Assembly: GCF_020509005.1 (NCBI RefSeq) | Contig: NC_063012.1 | Location: 3,968,001-4,032,000, forward strand | Length of the DNA stretch: 64,000 nucleotides | From: Fulvia fulva | Taxonomy: Eukaryota; Ascomycota; Dothideomycetes; Mycosphaerellales; Mycosphaerellaceae | Direction: 5' to 3' | In this document: in pieces, positions 11,452-22,494 of the stretch | How positions within the stretch are numbered: position 1 is the first letter of the stretch | How the letters are laid out: each line of letters opens with the position of its first letter | Made by a program: the position numbers and the translations under genes | Notes under the pieces: generated by a model | What the model was told of the DNA's origin: nothing | Seen by the model: the letters and a program-made list of their open reading frames with translations, nothing else | The model's database searches: none

Positions 11452-12996
11452 TCATCCTTTCGCAGGCTGTCCTCTCGAGAACAGAGCATCGACCTTATCA
11501 AACTGCGCAAAAAGTTTCACGAAAGGCGAAGCAGCACTCGCCAGAGCTGCGCGTCTCTTCGTACCCTTCATTTCCTCAAGCTCACCGCCCAGCTGTTTCC
11601 ACCACGAGCCCTTGAAGCCTTGATCTTTCGCCTTGATGTATGGAATCAGATCGGTGTCCCATCTGCTGTTCTCGTTGACTGCAAATTCGAAGATCCAGCG
11701 ACACCAGTTCTCTGCGTTGTTGCAAGCGTCCACGAAGTGTTGGCCTGGGTTGTCGTACTTGCCCTTGAAGCCATCGACTGTGACGGTGCCTGATAGTGTG
11801 TCTCTGATGCTCTTCATCCATGAGCCAATCTGAGCAACCTGGAGGTCAAGTGATGGTAGTGATGGGAGCGGATTGTCGGAGGAGTAGAATTTGAGTGGTG
11901 CTGATGCGCTTCCGACGGACTGAACGTTGACCGATGGGCGGGTGCCGTTGCCAGTGGGCTGGTTCAAAGGAGGACTGGAAGATGCTGGCGCTGCGCCTCA
12001 TGCAATGTTGTTCGTCTCGACATTGGTGTATGAGCCAAAGGGTGGGCCAGTGGCATGGCCGGTGCCTTTCTGCTGAGTCGGCACCCAAGCAGGCAAGTCG
12101 TTCTCATGATCCCATTCGAAGAGCGAATGGTAGGATCCATCGCGGATGTCCAGAAGGCAGCGGCACCCATCTTGAGGCTGTATCTCGAAGATGTATTGCA
12201 CGCGGCGCGCGAGGCAATACCCCAACACATTCAGCTTGCCATCGACCCCAAGGGTCTTCATCTTGACCTTCTCACCAGGAGTGAGATGGAAGGAGTCGAA
12301 GCGCACATATGCTGGACCTGGTGGAGCTGGAGGCGGCATGCGTGGCAGAGCCAGATGAGCCTCGTAGAGGGGGATGGGGCCCCATACGATGTTGCCCATT
12401 GCATCGCGCGGTAGCGTGCCGCGAAGTTTTCTGCTGGTCATGGCGACCGGAGGCTGCATTGGCGGAGAAGGTGGCGGTGGAGGGAGAGTGCTGGCGGTGG
12501 CGCGGCGAGCACTTCGATGCTCGACCAGAGCACTTGCGGCGGTGGTGTAGGCTGCCATCTTGTCCTGGTGCCTCTTGGTGAATTCGAGGTCTTCTCTCGC
12601 ATATTCGCGCTGAGCGCGATGGTCGTCGGTGAAGGCATAGAATGCCGCGAGACTGACGCGGCCGGCACGGTACTCTCAAACATAAAACTCCCATTTGAGG
12701 CCTCGCCTCCATTGCTTCAGCTGCTTCTGGTGCTTTCGGCTGGTGACGTCGCCTTGCGGAATGGCTTCGTCGAAGAGTATGGCCAGTATCAATGGCGAGT
12801 CCGGGAAAGAGCCGATGATACCGCAGTTGACAGAATCGCGAAAGAAGTCGGAGGCGGAGTCCAGAACAGCAGAGACGACAGAGAGGTTGGAGAGGCGGCG
12901 GGCGACAGGAAGCAGAAGAGAGCAGACGAGGAGGAGCGGCAGAAGAGTGCAGAAGTAGATGGCCAAATAGAGAGCCAGCTCTATTGGAAGCGCCAT
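11452..12996 (-). pseudogene. Membrane-anchored protein of unknown family, frame broken by two in-frame TGA codons
   Basis: One reading frame of 515 codons runs from ATG 12996 to a TGA at 11452 and is interrupted only by TGA at 12676-12678 and TGA at 11998-12000. The N-terminus is a strong membrane segment (ALYLAIYFCTLLPLLLVCSLLL). It is followed by a Lys/Arg-rich region, a Pro-rich stretch (PPPPPSPP) and a compact domain with conserved-looking aromatic residues (CRWIFEFAVNENSRWDTDLIPYIKAKDQ). Coding character continues across both stops. No GT-AG intron of realistic size removes either stop while keeping the frame. Options are a young pseudogene, two CGA-to-TGA changes, stop readthrough, or separate smaller genes. 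I do not recognise the family. Confidence 0.5.
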
Positions 12997-13148
12997 GGTG
13001 ATGATCGCGTCGAGCAGTGGATGCTGTTGGTGGTGTTGGTGATGTCTAGTGGTCGTGGTGGTGTCTGCTGTATGCTCTGCTGTCGTCTTGGTGTTCAGAA
13101 AGAAGTTGAAGAAAGCGTACGAAAGAGAAATATAAGTATCTACGCCTC

Positions 13149-13640
13149 ACAATAGCAGATACACAATAGAACGAAAAGTCGCCTTCGAGGTGAGGTGTAC
13201 AATAGTAGAGCGTCAATAGAGCGCCCCATAGCGATTGTGACAATGCAGCCAACAATAGCTACGCTGAGCAGCTGTGCAAACCTCTCTTGATCATGATCGT
13301 AGTGCATGTAGCCTGTATTGTCGCTTCGTACCGTTCATTGTACGGTCGCTGCGTGCTATTGTCACCCGCCATGCTATAGTGAAGACTGCGGTATTGTCAG
13401 ATCAGTCGTGCTGTTCGAGCAATAGGAAGGGAACAATAACAGTCGTGCTGCTGTTCAGTGTATTGTCGCTTCGTGCTATTGTTGTGCTCGAGTTTCCAAT
13501 GAAGACTACGGCACCGTGGAATCAGCTGTGGCATTGAGGCGGGAGCGAAGGAGGAGATAGCATCAATGGCGTGCAGCGTATTGTGGCTTCGTGCTAGTCT
13601 ATGAGAATCCCTGACATCTAGGCGAGACTGCGGCATTGAT
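13149..13640. repeat. Degenerate repeats carrying ACAATA/TATTGT motifs
   Basis: Units containing GTATTGTCGCTTCGTGCTATT recur near 13314, 13460 and 13580, and GAAGACTGCGG-like blocks near 13381, 13501 and 13625, giving a rough 120-bp periodicity. ACAATAG or its complement CTATTGT occurs at about 13149, 13163, 13199, 13252, 13356 and 13476, with further ACAATAC/GTATTGT copies. It fills the divergent intergenic space before the cytochrome-b5-like gene. Confidence 0.6.
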
Positions 13641-13850
13641 GGATCCTTGGCATCGTTGGAGCGCAAGTGAGGATGAAATATCGTCCCCGCGACCTCGATG
13701 TTGGCACATGAGGTCGGAAAAACACCTGCCCGTGCACGTGATCTTTGTACCATGATCGACCAATCACATCATCGCATTTGTCGACATGTCATTCCAGAAC
13801 GACATCTCCAGGATTCCATTTCACCTCACTTCCAACATCGATATACAAAG

Positions 13851-14436
13851 ATGGCAGGCAAATTCGAGCCGAAGCACAAAGTCGACTTGGACCCACCCAA
13901 GGACGACATCATCAGCGTGGACCATCTTGCCAAATGTGATGGTTCGTGCAGCGCAGCCAAACAGTGCTAGACTAGGGTTGGAGACATGCTGATGTCGTAC
14001 AGGAAAGCACGAAGGCTTTCCGACGTATGTTGCGATCAAGGTCCGTGAAACCCATACTGATGTGGATGATGACGTGAGGGTAGGATGTTGATGTTGACCT
14101 TTCCGATGTAGGGAACGATCTTTGATGTTACTGGGAATAAGGCGTATGGGCCGGAGGGGAGTTATAAAGGTAAGATCGCGGTCCATGTGGCCTTTCGGAG
14201 ATGCAGTCTGACTATGTCGTGCAAAAGTGTTCGCCGGCAGAGACGCGTCTCGAGCTCTAGCACAATCCTCCCTCAAAGACGAGGAGTGTCGGCCAGATTG
14301 GTACGATCTATCACCCGAGCACAAGAAAGTCCTGAATGATTGGTACACTTTCTTCAGCAAGCGGTACAACATCAAGGGAAAAGTTGAGGGCGCACAGAAC
14401 ACTGGCGAGGACCAGCCAGAAGAAGAGAAGCTGTGA
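13851..14436 (+). CDS. Cytochrome b5-like heme/steroid-binding domain protein (MAPR-type)
   Basis: Four exons (13851-13941, 14003-14040, 14112-14169, 14228-14436) with GT-AG introns encode about 131 residues. The protein begins MAGKFEPKHKVDLDPPKDD and contains VAIKGTIFDVTGNKAYGPEGSY followed by VFAGRDASRALAQSSL. These are the hallmarks of the membrane-associated progesterone receptor branch of the b5 fold, which binds heme through tyrosines rather than the two histidines of true cytochrome b5. The C-terminal part (DWYTFFSKRYNIKGKV) is typical of fungal members. There is no membrane segment, unlike Dap1. Role is probably heme-linked support of sterol or P450 metabolism, from family knowledge only. 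Confidence 0.88.
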
Positions 14437-14682
14437 GGTTAAATGATTGACTTAATCATTGTATGTACGTGTGTGTGCATTACAGAAGCAAAGCAGGCAA
14501 GCATGGCATTTCCCTTCCCCAAACCCCAGAACGCAGCAGAATCGCAAGAAAAACAGCACTCAATGGGGTATGTCCGTCATCTAACGCCTTCCGAACGCTC
14601 AAAGTTGCCTGCGCAATCGTGTATATCATTCAATTCGTTCATGTTCGTGGTTGTGTCTGTGGTTGCGGACGCAATCTTGGTC

Positions 14683-14947
14683 TCATAGACGCAGCTGTGC
14701 CTGCTGAGCACGACGCATCATAGCTTGTTGGCCGCATTGCTGACAGATTTGGTTGGCGCTGATCCACTCTCGCTTGATCTGCCAGGCGCCGAAGCAGGCG
14801 TGGTTGGGGTCATTACGAGCGAAGTGGCAGTGCTTGATCAGACGACGGCCGGCGTGGCCGCAGTGGAAGTGGATGACTTCGAACTGAGTGAAAGTCAGAT
14901 CTGGTTCATAAATGTACAAGTCGGATGAGGTTGCTTACTTGGCACAT
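14683..14947 (-). CDS. Small Cys/His-rich protein of unknown function
   Basis: Two exons: a 9-nt first exon (14939-14947, MCQ) and 14683-14883, separated by a 55-nt GT-AG intron, give about 69 residues. The sequence MCQ-FEVIHFHCGHAGRRLIKHCHF, then a CFGAW segment and a C-terminal CQQC pair, resembles the small fungal proteins that open with MC and carry a CGH motif, possibly zinc-binding. Upstream DNA has further splice-like signals (a GTAAGT near 15052), so a longer 5' end is possible. Function unknown. Confidence 0.5.
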
Positions 14948-16284
14948 GTTGGTGTCCGTGAAGATGTGGATCTTGCTACACAGGTTGGATTGGGTTCTGC
15001 TGGTTAAGCATGAGTATTGCTCTCTGCACATTCTTGCTTGATACTGACTTACCCGCAGGAGACTGGTTGGTCGGAGCAAGTACAACTATAGCAACGAGCC
15101 ACCAAACGTCAATTACCTCCCGCACAGATGAGTAGACACAACGCGAGTCCAGAAAACAGAAGTTGAAGAAGTGAGGAGATGGATGGTGGTTGAGGAGTTC
15201 AATGCCCAACGTTCGAGGCTACACCAGCAGCTTTATGCTCTCGACAACGACTATGACAGAAGCACACACATGTCGTAGCTCATAACAGTCTCCACCCACT
15301 CCATGACAGGTCTCTCTGCCGCATCCTTGCCCTGTTGGCTCGACCAAGCATCTACACTGCTCACAAGCTTGGACAACATACCGACCAGGTCTCGATGACT
15401 CCAGATGCGTCACTGGACACGACGAGCACAATCTTTGGTTGAGCTCCCCATGCCATGCCTGCCATCTTCACGAAGAGACAATTGCGGTTGCGAGCTGCGG
15501 AGCAGTGTGATACAAGCGTCTGCGCATCAGTCCATTCAGTCTTGCTCAATTCTCAAAAGATGACACAAGATCATGAGAACCAGAAGGCAGCCTTGGTTCT
15601 CGAGCAGCAGCAAGTCCGCTTATATGCTATCTATCACTTTTACATCGCTCTTCCGCTCAGTTTCGGGTGACAATGCATTGTTCTTGCAGTTCTCGGGATC
15701 ATCTTGAACATCCCGTCTCTTGACAGCCCGCGCAAGACCAAGCCGTCGTCGCACGGTGTGTGCATTGACAGCAAGAGAGGATGTCGTACATAGGCTCGCA
15801 CAAGCGTCGTCCGTGCTTCCCCTAGCCCGGTACTCAGCTCGAGCCTGGCGTCTGCGCTTTGCCGAGTCTCGGCAAGATGCAGCACGGCGTGAGTTGCCGT
15901 GCCGGATGCTTCCGCCGTGCCCCTGGGGGTTGTTAGGCGCTCGAGCTGGTCTGAGCTGGTCGCACAGAAGTCGGGATCCTCGTCGGCGTTCGGTATCAGA
16001 TATGACAGAATGCACAAGCAGGCAGAAAAAAGATTGCACCCTTGACATCGTGGGCCAAACCGTATCGATTTCTCCCGCGCAGAGTTTGGAACCATCCCAC
16101 GTCCACGCTTCGACTGTGCTCGCGTCATTGGCGAGGAATGCATTTCACAGCGCTGCAAGCGATTCAGTGTGTCATTGCTGTGCGCACATAGACGGTTGTT
16201 GACGTGTAAGGTGCGATCTGTGTGTACTTCTGCCGATGGCCTGACTTACTGCGGTGCATGCGCAACACTCGCTGCATCGATGCC
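14948..16284. other. Intergenic region, 1.3 kb
   Basis: Several 100-170-codon frames overlap on both strands at 15620-16200, but none shows family resemblance or consistent coding character. I see no RNA gene. Confidence 0.4.
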
Positions 16285-18501
16285 TTACTTGCCGCCTTTC
16301 CTATTCTTCCTCATCGCACGCTTTCTGCCTATGATCTGGTTACGCCGAGCCAGCTTTTCATCAATCGGCTTCTTCGGCTCCTTCTTAGCCTTGTCCGACT
16401 CTGGAGCCTTCTGTGCGCTCTCGGGTGCTCTCTTGCGCTTCCGCGAACCCGGCTTCTCATGCTTGGCGGGTCTCTTAGATGGTTTCGAAGCAGTGTCACC
16501 ATCCTTGACAACCGTGCCGTCCTGGACAGCACGGCTTCGTTCGCGGGCCTTCTTCTCGCTGTCGTTCCTGCGCATAACCACCTGCGCGTTCTCGATCGCA
16601 AATTCCACAATCAATCTCTTCTTGCGATCCTGCATGTCTTCTCGGCTCAGCTTGCCCTGTCCGTCCTTGACCTGGTAGCCTATTGCGTGGCCGTTCAACC
16701 ACCGCAGACCCTGAAGCGCATTCCGGTGAGTGTAGTATTCGATGAAGCCGTACCCACGGCTGCGGCCAGCACCAGTCTCTTCGCTGACTTTGCTTCCACC
16801 AGCGCTCTCGAACACGACCTTAGCTTGCTTCACAATGCCCTTGCCTTTCTTCTTGCGAGCCAAATCCGCTTCTCGCATCTCTTCGCCTCCGCGGGACACC
16901 TCTTCCTTGGAGAGTTGCTGTCTCAGACCCGCTTTCACATCCGTAGCAAAACCGACGACCGCTTCACGCGCGAGCTGCTTGAGTGCCTTGGAATCGATGG
17001 AACGTGGTAGGTTGCGAACAGACAGACGAGTGAGACTCAGATTGAGGGACGGATTGCTCTCGATGAGAGCCTTACGTTGCTTTGCGCTGGCCTCGCGCAT
17101 AGCCTGTTCTGACGGTGGCAGCGGTTGCCATAACTTCGAGTTCGATGGTATGCTTCCTTCCGAAAGCAGATACAGTCGGCGCTTGTCGGTATCGCGCTTG
17201 TACCGACTCGCCACACCCTCTTCGGTCAATCTGCCAGCTTCCGATTTGTCTACTGCCCTCGAGACCTGCACCACTCGACCATCCAATGTGTACTGGCCGG
17301 TGGGGTCTTGGTCCTCATTCTGCAGTATCGAGCGTGTTTGCAATGCAGGTTGTCCGTCCTTGCTACTCTTGTCCGCAGATGGCGCTGGGATTCGTGCTGG
17401 GGCATTTCGTATGCATGCGTCGGCGTCCTCTTTCCTGTAGAAGCACACGAAGCCAGTGCCTTTGGAGCGCTCGGTCCCATAGTCCATGACTACTCTCGCG
17501 TATCGTGTGCTGCCGAACTGCGAGAAGTGATCTTCGAGGTCCTCGTCCGTGCATGTGAAAGGCAGATTGCGAACAAAGATCGTAGAAGACCGGTCATCTG
17601 GTTGCCGGGGCTCTCGCTCCTCCTCTTCGTCCATGTCGAGGTCTTCCTCATCTGGCTCATCTTCGTCGCTGCCTCCACCTTCGCTGCCGTCCTCTTCTGC
17701 GTCTGAAACGTCCTGATCAATGTGCTCCTCATCGGCACCACCCAGAGTAACACCGCCACCTGCCTCCTCTGCCTCCTCTTCCTGCTCCTCACTCTCATTC
17801 GCTGCCCCCTGGTAAGCGTTCTTCTCCACAGCCCAATCAACAGCTAGTGTCCTTCCATCGATCTCCTGCCCATTGACGCCCTCGATCGCTTTCTCCGCAG
17901 CCTTCCGTCCTCGCATCACAACAAATCCGAAGCCAGCCATCAATCCAGGTCCCTTCTTGGGAATATACGCTTTCTTGACCTTTCCGAAGCTCAAGAAGAC
18001 CTTCTCGAGATCCCGATCTCGCTTGATGCTCCATGGCAGATTCCTCACAATGAGCTTTGTCTGCTGCGGCGCTTCCTGCTTCTTTCCATGCTTCTCATGC
18101 CCGCCCTCGCCTTCACGCTGTCTGGGCTCGGCGATCTCGATGCGGAGCTTGCGACCGTCCAGGACATGGCCGTTGAACTCTTGCTTCGCTTTCGCAGCAT
18201 CCTCGGCGTCTGCGAACGTCACGAAGCCGTATCCTTTGCACTCTTTCTTCTCATTGTCGATTACGGCGACAGCGTGCTTGATGGGGTATGACTCGGAAAA
18301 GAGGTCGGTGAGAGTCTCGGAAGTGGCCGTGGGCGGTAAGGAGCGGACAAAGAGAGATCGCTTTTGCTGGACGGCTTTCTCTTGCGCTTCTGCAGATGTT
18401 TCGGTTGCTGCCTGAGGTGTGTCTTCTACGCTGTCGTCGTGCTGTTCAACAGTGACAGCGCTGCCGTTCGACAGCCTCTGCTTTTTCCTTGCAGGACCCA
18501 T
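16285..18501 (-). CDS. NOP4: Nop4/RBM28-type ribosome biogenesis protein with four RRMs
   Basis: Nucleolar RNA-binding protein needed for pre-rRNA processing and 60S subunit assembly. A single 738-residue exon. RRM1 is at about residues 49-127 (SLFVRSLPPTAT...KGYGFVTF), RRM2 at about 149-226 (KLIVRNLPWSIK...GFGFVVM), and a Glu/Asp-rich linker at about 235-300. RRM3 is at about 305-420 (TIFVRNLPFTCTDEDL) and RRM4 at about 500-640 (LSVRNLPRSIDSKAL...RGYGFIEY). The C-terminus is a Lys/Arg-rich tail. Order, linker acidity and length match fungal Nop4. It ends in TAA without lesions. Confidence 0.93.
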   Translation of the reverse strand: MGPARKKQRLSNGSAVTVEQHDDSVEDTPQAATETSAEAQEKAVQQKRSLFVRSLPPTATSETLTDLFSESYPIKHAVAVIDNEKKECKGYGFVTFADAEDAAKAKQEFNGHVLDGRKLRIEIAEPRQREGEGGHEKHGKKQEAPQQTKLIVRNLPWSIKRDRDLEKVFLSFGKVKKAYIPKKGPGLMAGFGFVVMRGRKAAEKAIEGVNGQEIDGRTLAVDWAVEKNAYQGAANESEEQEEEAEEAGGGVTLGGADEEHIDQDVSDAEEDGSEGGGSDEDEPDEEDLDMDEEEEREPRQPDDRSSTIFVRNLPFTCTDEDLEDHFSQFGSTRYARVVMDYGTERSKGTGFVCFYRKEDADACIRNAPARIPAPSADKSSKDGQPALQTRSILQNEDQDPTGQYTLDGRVVQVSRAVDKSEAGRLTEEGVASRYKRDTDKRRLYLLSEGSIPSNSKLWQPLPPSEQAMREASAKQRKALIESNPSLNLSLTRLSVRNLPRSIDSKALKQLAREAVVGFATDVKAGLRQQLSKEEVSRGGEEMREADLARKKKGKGIVKQAKVVFESAGGSKVSEETGAGRSRGYGFIEYYTHRNALQGLRWLNGHAIGYQVKDGQGKLSREDMQDRKKRLIVEFAIENAQVVMRRNDSEKKARERSRAVQDGTVVKDGDTASKPSKRPAKHEKPGSRKRKRAPESAQKAPESDKAKKEPKKPIDEKLARRNQIIGRKRAMRKNRKGGK

Positions 18502-18911
18502 TATCTCTGGCTGAAGACTCGTGTCTGTGTTGCTTCTTGATGTGTTCAGAGCTATCCATAAATTTCAAAGTAGAGTCCACGCTAAAGAGATTAGATCATA
18601 TCACGACCCTTGACTGGCTGGCAACGGCAGAACGCTAAGTAATGTTCGCAGATGCAAATAAGCTGCTCACCTCAACGAAAATACATTTAGTCTGGATGTA
18701 ACGAGCTGTATATGGAGTAAGTGCTGAAACTGTGACCAGGCATATGGTAGTAGAAGAGACTTCTTTGTCGCGATTGCACAGTTGACATGATGAGCTTTTC
18801 TTGCTAATGCTGGCCCTCGAAGCTCTATGGTCTAGTCGCATGATACAGCTACTGTACAATGTCATGAGCGCGTAACACTTTGTTCCTGAAGCACCAAATG
18901 CAATGCCTCAA
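18502..18911. other. Intergenic region
   Basis: Separates NOP4 from the downstream end of RPN13. Nothing recognisable. Confidence 0.4.
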
Positions 18912-20308
18912 TCACTTCTTCGCGCTCTTCTCTTCCTCTTCTGCAGTCCTCTTGACACCCTTCACGAATGCCTCGACTGCATCGCCGCCACCCAAGGGCA
19001 TGCTTCCACCTCTGATTAGTCCACCATTCTCGACCTTGAGACCCAGGGCCTCGCCAATCATTGGAAGTCCACCATCCCGCAGCGCCACGGTCAGAGAGCC
19101 AAGGCTCTGCTGTAGCTGAGGCGAGCGCAAGACACGGACGAGAATGTCTTTCTTCTGGCCTTGCGAAAGTGTCTCAATGGCTGCTTGAGCTGTTGCTGGA
19201 GTGGCTTCAGCTGCCGAGCTCGATGACTCGGATTCTTGAGCGAGCAAGAACAGCTCCGGCGGAAGTAGTGTGCAAAGATGATCTATTTGCTGTGCCGAAG
19301 CGTTGGCGATATACGCTGTTGTTGTCGATGATGGCAATAGGTCGGGCAGTGTGGTAAAGGGCTTCTCTGCTTGTTGCTGCTGTCCGCCGCCTTGCTTGCC
19401 GCCGTTGAGCGAGTTGAGAAAGTTCTGCACGATGGCGTTCGTGTCCTGTGGCGCTGACGAGGATGAGTTGGCACTACCTAAGGAAGCAAAGGTCAGCAAG
19501 GGCTCTTGGCTTTGAAGTCTCGACGCAAAGCAGGCTAAGCAGGAAGCGGACGGGTGGTCAAGCACAGCAAGATGATTTCTCGATGTTCGCATACATTGCC
19601 CCAGCGCGCCTTTTGCCCCGAGCCGGTCCGATTCCCTTCCTGCCTGCGCCTTGTGACATTCCGACCTGTAACGCCAACCAGATACAATTCCATGACTTAC
19701 GCTCTGCCTCCATCTGCACCACCCTCTCTGCTGGCCGAGCCCTCTTCGCGAGGATCTCCGCCGGTGGCATCCTGACCAGCACCACCAGATCCCTGTCGCT
19801 CGAGCGATGGTCCTCCATCAACCTCCACCGCGTCTGCATCGCCATCTGGGCCTGCGTCACCGCCACCCCTCCGCATGTCCTCCACCTCGCCCTCGACGTC
19901 CACATCTTCACCCTGCAGCAGTGCATCGACGATCTGACCCAACCGCTGATCTCTGTTGCTGAACCAACTCAACTCGCCGCTCTTCGACTGTGACTTGCTT
20001 TGCATCCAGAAGAAATGTCTCTGCCCGCTGGATGTGAACTTGAGGACGAAGATGCGGCCGTTGGTGGGCGAGTTGAGGTCGTCGGTGCCTTGCTCTTTGA
20101 CCAGCGGAAAGAACTGGCCGTCGGTTGGAAACATGATGAGATCCATGTCTGGCTCGGTTGCTGGTGCAGAGCGTGGGCGCCAGCAGAAGTGGAGCAGGTC
20201 GTCTTCGGAGTAGAGGTAGACGTAGCCTGGTGTTGGGTCTGGCTTGACTTTGCGGCCCTCAAGATCGCAGCGGCCGGCTTTGAAGGTGATGAGAGGAGTT
20301 GCCGCCAT
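18912..20308 (-). CDS. RPN13: Proteasome ubiquitin receptor Rpn13/ADRM1
   Basis: Subunit of the 19S regulatory particle that binds ubiquitin and recruits the deubiquitinase Uch37. Exon 1 (19701-20308) encodes the Pru domain at residues 1 to about 115 (LITFKAGRCDLEG...GYVYLYSEDDLLHFCWRPR...RHFFWMQSKS), then a Gly/Asp/Glu-rich linker. Exon 2 (18912-19473) encodes the C-terminal helical DEUBAD domain that docks Uch37. The intron as drawn (19474-19700) uses GTAAGT and an AG that keeps the frame. At 227 nt it is long for this genome, so a small exon inside it is possible. Ends in TGA. Confidence 0.9.
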
Positions 20309-20685
20309 GTTGTGTGGTGTGGCGATGGTTCGTGAAGTGTTTGTGTTGTGATGTCGTGTGATGGGCTTGCAGTGTTTAGAAGCTCACACAGCTGCGTCTG
20401 CGTGTGCGTGGAGAGACTGGAGCGAGACGCGATCAGCGATGACCGCTAGCGCGCGGCAGACGGCAGCAACCGCAGCTCGGACTGAGAACTGCGCACGGCA
20501 GGACTTGAATCGTGCCTTCCGCTTGGCACTCCAAATTGTATCGCACGTCGGACGCTTCATCTCAGGCATAACGCCAGACTCTACTAACGAACAGCAACCC
20601 TCTCCTTCTTGGTACGCACGATCTTCGATCCCCGACCACCACAATACACACCGAAACTAATTGGCCATTCTCACAGCTGGCCACC
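20309..20685. other. Divergent promoter region of RPN13 and RPL6
   Basis: 377 bp between two start codons of oppositely transcribed housekeeping genes. No specific site is asserted. Confidence 0.4.
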
Positions 20686-21428
20686 ATGTCGTCCGAACAG
20701 CCCCAGACCAAGAAGTTCCAGAAGGGCGAGCGGGTTATCACCCCAGCTGCGCAAAAGGCCAGCAAGTACTACCCGGCCGAGGACGTTTCCGCACCAAAGA
20801 CGGTACGAATTCCCCTGCGAGAGATGAGAGACGAGAGATGAGATGTGCAATTGGGCAAGAGATGGGAGCGCTGGAGGAATCGCGATGGCTTCACATCAAG
20901 AAAGCGCACGCTAACAATTGAGACACACAGACCCGCAAGGCTCTCCGCCCATACAAGCCACGCCAGTCGCTCAAGCCCGGAACCGTGCTGATCCTCCTCG
21001 CTGGCCGCTTCCGAGGTAAGCGCGTGGTTCTGCTCAACGTCCTCGAGCAGGGCACTCTCCTTGTCACCGGCCCATTCAAGGTTAACGGTGTGCCTCTCCG
21101 CCGCGTCAACGCCCGCTACGTCATCGCCACCAAGACCACTGTTCCACTCGACGGCCTCGACGCATCGACCGTGAAGAAGGCCAGCGACGAGAAGTACTTC
21201 GCACGCGACAAGAAGGCAGACAAGAAGGGCAGCGAGGAGGCTTTCTTCAAGCAGGCATCCGGCGAGAAGCCAGAGAAGAAGCAGACTTCCACCGAGCGCG
21301 CAGAGGACCAGAAGAAGATCGACAAGGCTCTTCTGTCCGTGATCAAGAAGGAGCCATTGCTCCAGGGATACCTCAGCACCAACTTCAGCCTGCGGAAAGG
21401 TGACAAGCCACATGAGATGGTCTTCTAG
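20686..21428 (+). CDS. RPL6: 60S ribosomal protein L6 (eL6)
   Basis: Structural protein of the large ribosomal subunit. Exons 20686-20802 and 20931-21428 around a 128-nt GT-AG intron give 204 residues. Conserved stretches are [21 protein letters not shown] and [23 protein letters not shown], and the Lys-rich C-terminal half ends GDKPHEMVF. The start ATG sits in a good context (CCACCATG). It ends in TAG. Early intron placement is normal for fungal ribosomal protein genes. Confidence 0.97.
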
Positions 21429-22494
21429 ATGCAATACCAGCGTGCGGCTATACCAAGGGAAAGACTGGGCTCATGGTGGTGTTGGTCGTTGGCGTTGATC
21501 ATGTTTGCGTCGCATCGCATAGGCGACGAGGTTCGGCCGAACAGCTCCATACCATGCTGAATCAATGAAACTTCGTAAAACGCAGACACAATAATGATCA
21601 GATGAGATGAACTATGGGACAGTCGCAGATGCTTAGCCAAGTCATGTGGATAGACCGAGGTGAGAGGCGTCCACGGCCATGAACCGCTTCCATTACCACA
21701 GGCCAGCATTATGTATACGCACAAGTTTCCACCCTTTCGCCAATTCTACGCAAAGCGCACTGCCGGTGCATGGTTTCAGACTGACCTCCCTTACACTCGA
21801 AAGCCAACCTCATCTCTATCATGTGAACTTCCCTCACATCAATGCTTCGTGCTATCTACTATGCAGACATGCTCTCAATCAGCGACCAAGACTCGACAGC
21901 TGAAATACCGTCTGCATATGACATCTCGACGTTCAATAGACACGCATATGCTTCTTCGATTTCCACATGTAATTCATCACCAGATCGCCACCATTAATCT
22001 CACATGTGATCAGCAGGCAATCCTCGTCACTGTCATCGGCCTTGGCACAGCATTCCATCTTCCAAGGATCGCCTTTGCCAACTTCCTGTGCACATACACC
22101 ATCACTAGCTCACCACCGTTACGATGCATCTTCTGTGCTACAGCCGCCTCGCTCTAGGTGTCGCAATACCAGCTATTGCAGTCTACATCACTCCCAAAGA
22201 GAACTCTTCCGATGGTCATGACTCCCAGACCCCGCCACCACAACGAAACGAAAAATGATACGACACATTTACACCAAGAGCGATACTTTCTGCATAACGT
22301 ATGTCCTGTCTAACCCTCTCCCGTCGTTCCTTCGATGGCTGGACTGGGATGATTATGTACAAATGCCACTCCAACTGGTCAATCTGATGGACCAGAACCC
22401 CCCGGAACGCCATGCATAAATCGCATCACATCATGGCCATCATCACATCAAAGCCATGAACTTCGCATCTCTCATTATTACGAAACAAACATTA
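21429..22494. other. Intergenic region, 1.07 kb
   Basis: Between the convergent ends of RPL6 and the surface-protein gene. Only frames without protein character are present. Confidence 0.4.

Noticed and set aside
12517..13155. 212-codon plus-strand ORF
   Set aside because: Opposite the broken membrane-protein frame, which has better protein character (membrane anchor, Pro-rich linker).
16222..17440. Long plus-strand ORFs of 232 and 262 codons
   Set aside because: Antisense shadows of NOP4.
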